Assembly: GCA_964552325.1 (NCBI GenBank)
Contig: CAZKHA010000205.1
Coordinates: 1 to 5,851, forward strand
Reading direction: 5' to 3'
DNA: 5,851 bases
DNA from: CAZKCK01 sp964552325
GTDB taxonomy: Bacteria; Bacteroidota; Bacteroidia; Bacteroidales; TTA-H9
The notes beneath the pieces are model-generated. The model was not told the DNA's origin. It saw only the letters and a program-made list of their open reading frames with translations, and searched no databases. Position 1 is the first letter of the stretch. The number at the start of each line of letters is the position of its first letter. Below are positions 1-5,851 of this stretch, in pieces. The position numbers were made by a program, and so were the translations under genes.

Positions 1-15
1 TTCCACCATATTCCT

Positions 16-23
16 TAAATTTG
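16..23 (+). promoter_or_regulatory. Putative Bacteroidota -7 promoter element (TAAATTTG)
   Basis: The octamer TAAATTTG is an exact match to TAnnTTTG, the -7 element used by the primary sigma factor of Bacteroidota. It lies 38 bp before the ATG at 62, which would leave a leader of roughly 30 nt. The partner -33 TTTG-type element would fall at or beyond the left edge of the window, so it cannot be checked. An 8-mer with two free positions occurs by chance, so this is a plausible site rather than a proven one. Confidence 0.45.
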
Positions 24-32
24 TAGCCACTG

Positions 33-50
33 TTTATACCCTTTATACCC
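33..50 (+). repeat. Perfect 9-bp tandem duplication (TTTATACCC x2) in the leader
   Basis: TTTATACCC occurs twice back to back with no mismatch, at 33-41 and 42-50. The pair sits between the putative -7 element and the ATG at 62, so it probably lies in the 5' untranslated region of the GH2-GH53 gene. It could be a direct-repeat operator for a regulator or simply a slippage duplication. The repeat itself is certain; any function is inference. Confidence 0.85.
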
Positions 51-61
51 GCCTTAATACC

Positions 62-3000
62 ATGAAAACCATTTATAATCTCTTGTTGGCCAGTATAATA
101 ACCTTGTTTCTTGCAAATCCAAGCCTATTTGCCCAACAATCGCCACGCCTTAAAACCAGCTTCGATGCCAACTGGAAATTCCACCTTGGCCATGCTGCCA
201 ATGCCAGCAAGGATTTTAACTATGGCATTGCCAACATCTTCTCCAAAACTGGCAAAGCCGAGAACACGGCCATCGATCCCAAGTTCAATGATTCGGATTG
301 GCGTAGCTTAAACTTGCCACACGACTGGGCTGTGGAACTACCATTTGTAAACTCGCCTAACTTTGATGTTATGGCGCATGGTTACAAACCCGTTGGCGGC
401 TTGTTCCCGGAAACCAGCATAGGCTGGTACCGCAAGTGGTTTAACGTCAACCAGGCCGACTCAGGACAACGCTTTGTGCTGCAGTTTGATGGTATCTTTA
501 GGGATGCACAAATTTGGGTAAATGGATATTTTGCCGGAAACAATACCAGTGGTTACCTGGGCTGCAACATCGACATAACCGATTATTTATACTACCGCAA
601 ACCCAATGTGGTGGTAGTACGGGTAGATGCAACCCAATACGAAGGCTGGTTTTACGAAGGAGCCGGAATTTACCGACACGTATGGTTGTTGCAATACCAT
701 GATTTGCATTTGCTACAGGATGGACTATTTATCCAGACCATAGTAAATCCAAGCCAAGCCGATATTACGGCTGAAATCCAGATTCAAAACCAGACTCTAG
801 CTGCAACAAACTGTACTGTTGAGTGTTGGATTACTGACAGGACTGGGAAACGGATTGCTAAATCAATAGAATCTCAAACAGTATTGGGCCTGAACGAAAC
901 CAAAACGGTGCTTCAAAACGTACAAATCTCTCAACCGCGGCTTTGGTCGCTCGAAGATCCCTACCTGTACCGCTTAACAGTCGTTTTAAAACAAGGGCAA
1001 CAAATTATTGATAAGCTCACAACCCCATTTGGTGTTCGCACATTCAGCATGACTGCCGATAAAGGCCTGTTATTGAATGGTAAACCCATAAAACTCAAAG
1101 GCGTGAATTGCCATCAGGATCATGCCGGCCTTGGATCGGCATTGCCCGATTATTTGAATATATACCGCTTAAACCTCCTCAAACAGTTAGGCGTAAATGC
1201 TTACCGTAGCAGCCACAATCCCCCTGCCCCTGAATTACTGGATGCATGCGATAGCCTGGGCATTCTGGTGATGGATGAAACACGCTTGCTAAATTCCAGT
1301 CCCGAATACACCAACCAGCTACGCAACCTCATTCGGCGCGACCGCAACCATCCATCTATTTTCATGTGGTCAATTGGCAATGAGGAAGGGTATGTTCAAA
1401 AAACGGGTATTGGTAAAAGATTGGCTTTAAATGCCATAGCACAGGTTAAAGAACTCGACCCAAGCCGTACTTGCACCTATGCCGCCGATCTGGCCAACGA
1501 ATTTGAAGGCATTAACGAGGTAATACCCGTACGCGGCTTCAATTACCGCCACAAAGCTTTGCTTGATTATCATAACGACCATCCAACCCAAGCTATCATC
1601 GGCACCGAAATGGGCAGTACCGTTACTACCCGTGGCATTTATGTAAAAGACAGCATCCGTTGTTATGTTCCTGACCAGGATATAACTGCTCCATGGTGGG
1701 CATCAAAGGCCGAAGACTGGTGGCCCATAGCCGCCGAAAACCCGTGGATGTCAGGTGGATTTGTTTGGACTGGCTTTGATTACCGCGGCGAGCCTACTCC
1801 CTACCATTGGCCGAATATCAACTCCCATTTCGGGATTATGGATATGTGCGGGTTTCCAAAAAACATTTACTATTACTACCAATCGTGGTGGAAGGATGAG
1901 GATGTGCTGCACATTTCGCCACATTGGAATTGGACGGGCAGCGAAGGCAAGCCCATACAAGTGTGGGTAAATTCCAATGCCGACAAGGTTGAATTGTTGC
2001 TCAACGGCAAAAGCTTGGGTACAAAACCGATGGCTCGCAACAGCCATTTAAAATGGGATGTGCCCTATGAACCTGGAAAACTGCAGGCCATTGGCTTTAA
2101 AGGCCAGCGCGAATTCCAACAATCCATTGAAACCACTGGTCCTGCCTTTGAGTTGGTGGTCTATCCCTCAAAAACTACCTTATTTGCCGATGGAAAAGAC
2201 GTATCGGTTATCAATATATCGGCCATCGACAACCAAGGACGGGAAGTACCTGATGCCAACAACCTTATAAATTTTAGTTTAAGTGGTGATGGGCAAATTA
2301 TTGGCGTTGGCAATGGAGACCCCAGCAGCCATGAGCCCGACCAATGTGAGCCAGGCAAGTGGAGCCGGAGCTTGTTTAACGGCAAATGCCAACTAATTTT
2401 GCAGGCTGGCACAACCCCTGACAAGCTAAAACTTGAAGCAACTTCAGAAGGCTTATGGAAAGCTGGTACCGAGATCCACAGCATAAAACCCATATATCCA
2501 ACAAAACCCATGGATGTGGTGATAAGCCCTGCTGTTAAGCCCGGGATATCAGAACGGATCGGCAAGATTTTGGGCGCCGACATTTCGTTTTTGCCACAAC
2601 TTGAACACAAGGGAATAAAATTTCAGGATAATGGAGAGGAAAAAGATGCCATACAAATCCTAAAGGATCATGGGTTTAACTACATTCGCTTGCGTGTATT
2701 TGTTGATCCCGCACACGCAAAAGGTTATTCACCAAACGAGGGCTTCTGCGACCTGAACCATACGCTGGCATTGGCCAAACGCGTGAAGGATGCCGGATTA
2801 AAGCTCCTTCTCGACTTTCATTATAGCGATTATTGGGCCGATCCGCAACAACAGTTTAAGCCTAAGGCCTGGGAGGGAATGCAAATGCCCCAACTGAGCC
2901 AAGCCCTGAAAGATTACACGCACATGGTTATTCGAGAACTGGCCGAACAAGGCACAACCCCTGATATGGTACAGGTTGGCAATGAGATTAACCATGGCAT

Positions 3001-3478
3001 GGTGTGGCCCGAAGGTCATATTGGCAATGCCGACAACCTTGCCACCTTGCTAAAAGCCGGCATTGAAGGAGTGAAAAAAGCGGATCCCAACATCTTGATT
3101 ATGTTGCATGTGGCCTTGGGTGGCCAGCACGACGAAAGCGTTTTCTGGTTCGATAATATGTTTAGCCGGGGCGTTGATTGCGATTTGATCGGGCTATCCT
3201 ACTACCCCCGTTGGCACGGCACCTTGGGCGATTTACGGTACAACATGAATCTACTCATCCAACGTTATCATAAGCCCATCAATGTGGTGGAATATTCGCA
3301 TATGAAAACCGAAGTAAACCAGGAAGCTTTTACCTTGCCTGACGATATGGGCACAGGAACCTTTATCTGGGAGCCCTTAAACACTTGGGATCAGGTGTTT
3401 GACAAAGATGGCAGGCCCAATTCAAAGCTGATGATTTATGATGAATTAGCGAAAAAATTCCTGCCCAGTTCCAAGTAA
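62..3478 (+). CDS. Exported GH2 beta-galactosidase / GH53 endo-beta-1,4-galactanase fusion protein
   Basis: This 1138-residue protein probably degrades beta-1,4-galactan, such as pectic galactan side chains, outside the cytoplasm. Residues 1-24 form a Sec signal peptide with likely cleavage after LFA (A24). There is no lipobox Cys and no T9SS-type tail, so a soluble periplasmic location is likely. The GH2 part has a jelly-roll sugar-binding domain (about 33-215), an Ig-like domain (about 218-325) and a TIM barrel (about 330-615). The barrel carries GVNCHQDH (347-354), SSHNPP (383-388), acid/base E441 in SIGNEE and likely nucleophile E516 in IIGTEMGS. A DUF4982-like domain (about 617-680) and a GH2 C5-like domain with VGNGDP (749-754) follow. 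GH53 begins near GADISF (838-843). It shows RLRV (876-879), DFHYSDYWADP (918-928), acid/base E975 in QVGNEIN, SYYPRWHG (1046-1053), nucleophile E1077 in VVEYSH and WEP (1103-1105). In Bacteroides thetaiotaomicron, as I recall, the corresponding GH2 and GH53 enzymes are separate adjacent genes (BT4667/BT4668). The ATG at 62 is chosen because the signal peptide starts there. The families are clear; exact substrates are inferred. Confidence 0.93.
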   Translation: MKTIYNLLLASIITLFLANPSLFAQQSPRLKTSFDANWKFHLGHAANASKDFNYGIANIFSKTGKAENTAIDPKFNDSDWRSLNLPHDWAVELPFVNSPNFDVMAHGYKPVGGLFPETSIGWYRKWFNVNQADSGQRFVLQFDGIFRDAQIWVNGYFAGNNTSGYLGCNIDITDYLYYRKPNVVVVRVDATQYEGWFYEGAGIYRHVWLLQYHDLHLLQDGLFIQTIVNPSQADITAEIQIQNQTLAATNCTVECWITDRTGKRIAKSIESQTVLGLNETKTVLQNVQISQPRLWSLEDPYLYRLTVVLKQGQQIIDKLTTPFGVRTFSMTADKGLLLNGKPIKLKGVNCHQDHAGLGSALPDYLNIYRLNLLKQLGVNAYRSSHNPPAPELLDACDSLGILVMDETRLLNSSPEYTNQLRNLIRRDRNHPSIFMWSIGNEEGYVQKTGIGKRLALNAIAQVKELDPSRTCTYAADLANEFEGINEVIPVRGFNYRHKALLDYHNDHPTQAIIGTEMGSTVTTRGIYVKDSIRCYVPDQDITAPWWASKAEDWWPIAAENPWMSGGFVWTGFDYRGEPTPYHWPNINSHFGIMDMCGFPKNIYYYYQSWWKDEDVLHISPHWNWTGSEGKPIQVWVNSNADKVELLLNGKSLGTKPMARNSHLKWDVPYEPGKLQAIGFKGQREFQQSIETTGPAFELVVYPSKTTLFADGKDVSVINISAIDNQGREVPDANNLINFSLSGDGQIIGVGNGDPSSHEPDQCEPGKWSRSLFNGKCQLILQAGTTPDKLKLEATSEGLWKAGTEIHSIKPIYPTKPMDVVISPAVKPGISERIGKILGADISFLPQLEHKGIKFQDNGEEKDAIQILKDHGFNYIRLRVFVDPAHAKGYSPNEGFCDLNHTLALAKRVKDAGLKLLLDFHYSDYWADPQQQFKPKAWEGMQMPQLSQALKDYTHMVIRELAEQGTTPDMVQVGNEINHGMVWPEGHIGNADNLATLLKAGIEGVKKADPNILIMLHVALGGQHDESVFWFDNMFSRGVDCDLIGLSYYPRWHGTLGDLRYNMNLLIQRYHKPINVVEYSHMKTEVNQEAFTLPDDMGTGTFIWEPLNTWDQVFDKDGRPNSKLMIYDELAKKFLPSSK

Positions 3479-3502
3479 AACAGACTTAATGCTACGCAAG
3501 CA

Positions 3503-4750
3503 ATGCCCGAACACCTGAACGACAAAACCGTTTTTAGCCTTGCAGAGGTGGCGCTCAGCATCCAAAAAACATTGGAGGCCCGCTACACGAGTGCGTTTTG
3601 GGTAAAAGCCGAACTTAACAAGCTTAACTTTTACAAGCAATCTGGCCATTGCTACCCTGATTTAGTTGATAAACAAGAAGGTAAACTTGTTGCACAGCTT
3701 AGGGCATACCTTTGGAAAGACGATTTTAATCGAATAAATGCCCGATTTCTAAATACACTAAAAGAACCATTAAAAGACGGAATAAAAATTCTTTTTCAAG
3801 CCCGGATTGCTTTTGACCCTGTTCACGGTCTGGCCCTGCGGATATTGGATATTGATCCTGCCTTTACCTTGGGCGATCTGGAACGGGAGAAACAAGCCTG
3901 TATTCAACGGATGATTGAGGAAGGTTTGTTTAACCGCAACAAAACCCTCAGCCTCTCGCTTTTGCCACAACGCATAGCCGTAATTTCGGTTGAAACCAGT
4001 AAGGGCTATGCCGATTTTAAATCGGTACTCGACCACAACCCTTGGAATTACTGCTTTTTCTATATGCTGTTCCCCTCGCTGCTACAAGGCGATCAAGCCC
4101 TTGATACATTGATTAAGCAGCTAAAGCGCATAGCCAGTGTAAAACACCATTTTGATGCAGTAGCTATCATAAGGGGCGGTGGTGGGGACGTTGGGCTTAC
4201 CGTTTACAACCATTACGATTTGGCCAAAACAATCGCATTAAGCCCCTTGCCAGTCCTTACAGGTATTGGCCATTCAACGAACCTCACAGTGGCGGAGATG
4301 GTGGCACACACCAATACCATTGTTCCCGCCCAAACCGCTGAATTTCTGATACAAAAGCTCCACAATTTCTCGGTCCCCATTCAAAAAGCCCAGTCTCGCA
4401 TCGGTGAATTAGCAACCAGGTTTTTAAGCCAGGCAAAAAACCATTTGCAAAGCGAAACCAAACTGCTTAAAACTATCACCCACAAAAACCTGATGTCCAA
4501 TCTTCAGCAACTGCAGTTCACCGAAAAACAATTGACCTCTAAGACCCGTTCAAACCTAAAATCCTTTGCCGTGGAGCTTAATCATGCCCAAAACCAAGTT
4601 AAGCTGCTCGATCCCATCAACACATTGAAACGTGGCTACAGCATTACCCGCCTGAATGGTAAAACCCTTAGGCAATCCTCTCAAGTTTTAGCAGGTGATA
4701 GGGTGGAAACAACTTTGTATGACGGACAAATTACAAGTATTGTTAATTAA
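3503..4750 (+). CDS. xseA: Exodeoxyribonuclease VII large (catalytic) subunit
   Basis: This is the large subunit of exonuclease VII, which with XseB degrades single-stranded DNA into oligonucleotides and acts in repair in the cytoplasm. The protein has 415 residues, somewhat shorter than the 456 of E. coli. An N-terminal OB-fold DNA-binding domain covers about 8-110. The nuclease core covers about 130-300. A long Gln/Lys-rich helical region that should be coiled coil and bind XseB covers about 300-375. The conserved C-terminal piece has LKRGYSI followed by GDRVETTLYDG. In the core, D171 (SKGYAD) aligns without gaps to the catalytic Asp of the TSPTGAA..D motif. R224 lies in IIRGGGGD and H257 in GIGHSTN. 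The position of the second key Asp in the E. coli GHETD motif is N260 here, which I recall as usual for Bacteroidota. It starts 24 nt after the galactanase gene and is followed 14 nt later by xseB, which supports an xseAB operon. The ATG at 3503 places the usual FSLAEVALSI start of the domain near the N-terminus. Confidence 0.95.
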   Translation: MPEHLNDKTVFSLAEVALSIQKTLEARYTSAFWVKAELNKLNFYKQSGHCYPDLVDKQEGKLVAQLRAYLWKDDFNRINARFLNTLKEPLKDGIKILFQARIAFDPVHGLALRILDIDPAFTLGDLEREKQACIQRMIEEGLFNRNKTLSLSLLPQRIAVISVETSKGYADFKSVLDHNPWNYCFFYMLFPSLLQGDQALDTLIKQLKRIASVKHHFDAVAIIRGGGGDVGLTVYNHYDLAKTIALSPLPVLTGIGHSTNLTVAEMVAHTNTIVPAQTAEFLIQKLHNFSVPIQKAQSRIGELATRFLSQAKNHLQSETKLLKTITHKNLMSNLQQLQFTEKQLTSKTRSNLKSFAVELNHAQNQVKLLDPINTLKRGYSITRLNGKTLRQSSQVLAGDRVETTLYDGQITSIVN

Positions 4751-4764
4751 AACCATAGAAATAA

Positions 4765-4968
4765 ATGAGTAAGCCAATTTTATACACCGAAGCATTTAAT
4801 GAGTTGCAAACGATAGTAGAAGAAATTGAACAAGGCGACATAAGTGTTGACGAACTTTCGCTAAAAGTAAAACGGGCCACACAACTCATTAAAGTGTGCA
4901 AGGCTAAGCTTCACGCTACCGAAGAAGAAGTGAACAAAATACTTGGGGAATTGGAATTGAATGGATAG
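4765..4968 (+). CDS. xseB: Exodeoxyribonuclease VII small subunit
   Basis: This 67-residue protein is the non-catalytic small subunit of exonuclease VII. Several copies bind the helical region of XseA and are needed for activity. It has the family pattern: YTEAFNELQTIVEEIEQG (residues 7-24), then a second helix with SVDELSLKVKRATQLIKVC ending at C45, then KLHATEEEVNKIL. The length is typical of the family, about 65-85 residues. It follows xseA by 14 nt on the same strand, the common arrangement for this pair, and the two are probably co-transcribed. There is no purine-rich ribosome binding site, only an A-rich stretch (AGAAATAA) before the ATG, as expected in Bacteroidota. Confidence 0.93.
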   Translation: MSKPILYTEAFNELQTIVEEIEQGDISVDELSLKVKRATQLIKVCKAKLHATEEEVNKILGELELNG

Positions 4969-5051
4969 CATGCAAATTTGCCTGAAGACAAAGATTTCCA
5001 TCAGTATTCAACAAATCATCTGCACAAGAAACCCCCTAGTCAAAAAAGCCT
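4969..5051. other. Convergent intergenic region, no clear terminator
   Basis: These 83 bp separate the 3' ends of xseB (+) and the UbiD gene (-). A bidirectional terminator would be expected here, but I find no convincing GC-rich stem followed by a U tract on either strand. The only candidates are the loopless palindrome GCAAATTTGC (4972-4981) and a run of six T on the minus strand (5042-5047) that has no stem before it. No small gene is recognisable. Confidence 0.6.
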
Positions 5052-5851
5052 TTATTCCTCAGCCACGGCCCCTCCAGCATATAGCTGGCTAATATACTTT
5101 AGTGAGGGTGAGGGAATAAAGGGGCCTAAGCCCAATTGCGGCCACTTTTTATCAATGCTGTGTATGGTGGACGTATCCATGGTAACGATATTAGGCCATA
5201 ACCTGCCAAAGCCGTCATAGGCCGCATACTTCCGCGTGCCATCAATGGCCAACAAGGGTAGGGTGTTTCCTAATCCGTCGGTCGCCAAAAAACAATCGCG
5301 TGCCGGATCTATATTGTTAGCTACCCGCCAAACCAAGGAAGCGAAATCGTTTAAATCGGCCACATCTTCGGCATAAACCACGGCCTTAAATGCTTTAATA
5401 GCCGGAATGCTAAGCAGCTTCTGGTGCAATTGCCTAACTTGGCCGGGTTTGCTCTTTCTAATGGTTAAAAGCAAAATTCCTAGTGGCATCAGGTGTAGTG
5501 AAAAGTTGCTCAGCTCAGTCATGCTTTTCAAAAGGCTCTCAACTTCTTGGGGCTGCACATCATGCAGAGCAGCTTGTGGTTTTTGCGTAGCATCAATGCC
5601 CAGTTTTCCACCAAAGGCAAAGGTATGCATGGCGTGGTCGAGCACATCGGCAGGACCGCTAAAAAAATGCACATCGCGCGCAACATCAACATTTCGTGCC
5701 AGCTCCTCCAGAACTTGTTGATAATCATGCACATTTACATTATGGTTTACCACCACCATCACCTTGTTAAACATCATCTGGCCGGCGCCCCATAACGAAT
5801 TCATCACTTTTAAGGCCTGCCCCTCCCATTCTTTTTGAATAGAAACCAAGG
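5052..5851 (-). CDS. ubiD: UbiD-family decarboxylase, C-terminal part (5' end outside window)
   Basis: This is the C-terminal portion (265 codons and the TAA stop) of a UbiD-family decarboxylase. These are prenylated-FMN enzymes, made active by a UbiX partner, that act on aromatic or unsaturated acids; in this phylum they are often labelled menaquinone biosynthesis decarboxylase. Fragment residues 3-90 match the UbiD C-terminal domain: VSIQKEWEGQALKVMNSLWG, QMMFNKVMVVV, NVNVHDY, NVDVARD, GPADVLDHA, then GGKLGIDATQK. About 175 further residues follow, in line with the roughly 600-residue Bacteroidota type rather than the 497-residue E. coli enzyme. Within them IRKSKPGQ (130-137), NNIDPARD (178-185) and LAIDGTRK (200-207) echo the first block, an internal duplication. 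The prFMN-binding and catalytic Glu/Arg residues lie in the missing part. The first in-window codon, TTG at 5849-5847, is an internal Leu and not a start. The gene converges on xseB. The family is confident, the exact substrate is not. Confidence 0.88.
   Translation of the reverse strand, partial: LVSIQKEWEGQALKVMNSLWGAGQMMFNKVMVVVNHNVNVHDYQQVLEELARNVDVARDVHFFSGPADVLDHAMHTFAFGGKLGIDATQKPQAALHDVQPQEVESLLKSMTELSNFSLHLMPLGILLLTIRKSKPGQVRQLHQKLLSIPAIKAFKAVVYAEDVADLNDFASLVWRVANNIDPARDCFLATDGLGNTLPLLAIDGTRKYAAYDGFGRLWPNIVTMDTSTIHSIDKKWPQLGLGPFIPSPSLKYISQLYAGGAVAEE

Noticed and set aside
2161..2610. 149-codon open frame on the minus strand inside the GH2-GH53 gene
   Set aside because: It lies wholly antisense to a clear GH2 accessory domain and GH53 start, has no recognisable domain, and is explained by the codon bias of the real gene.
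3489..3491. ATG upstream of xseA as an alternative start
   Set aside because: It is out of frame with xseA (14 nt before the chosen ATG) and leads to no recognisable protein.
4972..4981. Perfect palindrome GCAAATTTGC after xseB, considered as a terminator or operator
   Set aside because: It has no loop, is AT-rich in the middle and is not followed by a U tract; a 10-bp palindrome of this kind is expected by chance.
5042..5047. Run of six T on the minus strand just after the UbiD stop, considered as an intrinsic terminator
   Set aside because: Only a 3-bp GCC/GGC pairing could precede it, which is too weak for a terminator stem.
4978..5220. 80-codon plus-strand open frame after xseB
   Set aside because: Two thirds of it is antisense to the end of the UbiD gene, the rest is the intergenic gap, and the protein has no recognisable features.
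5407..5721. Open frames on the plus strand (also 5547-5795) opposite the UbiD gene
   Set aside because: They are antisense shadows of a well-supported UbiD domain; their Ser/Cys-rich translations resemble no family.
5847..5849. TTG as a possible start of the UbiD-type protein
   Set aside because: The codon falls just before VSIQKEWEGQ, which is deep inside the UbiD family fold, so it is an internal Leu and the gene continues past the window edge.

Overview
The window comes from a member of the Bacteroidota, probably a free-living or host-associated polysaccharide degrader. Three signs point this way. The 5' region has an exact match to the Bacteroidota -7 promoter consensus TAnnTTTG. No start codon has a purine-rich Shine-Dalgarno sequence. 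The XseA, XseB and UbiD proteins all have the motif style of this phylum. I cannot place it below phylum level from this sequence.

Layout: positions 1-61 hold a short leader with a likely promoter element and a perfect 9-bp tandem repeat. Positions 62-3478 (+) encode one 1138-residue exported protein that joins a complete GH2 beta-galactosidase-type enzyme to a complete GH53 endo-beta-1,4-galactanase-type catalytic domain. Positions 3503-4750 (+) and 4765-4968 (+) are xseA and xseB, the two subunits of exonuclease VII. After an 83-bp convergent gap, 5052-5851 (-) holds the C-terminal part of a long UbiD-family decarboxylase whose 5' part lies outside the window. The sequence is almost entirely coding, with no RNA genes, insertion sequences or CRISPR arrays seen.

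How the genes work together: the GH2-GH53 protein is self-contained. The GH53 module is expected to cut beta-1,4-galactan internally and the GH2 module to remove galactose from the products, so one periplasmic or secreted polypeptide could carry out both steps. The xseAB pair is a housekeeping unit for single-stranded DNA degradation and repair. The UbiD gene belongs to cofactor or quinone metabolism, or to another decarboxylation. I see no functional link between the galactan enzyme and its two neighbours. The most notable points are the two-enzyme fusion, the compact form of its GH53 barrel, an ungapped internal duplication in the C-terminal part of the UbiD protein, and a lineage-type Asn in place of a key Asp in XseA.
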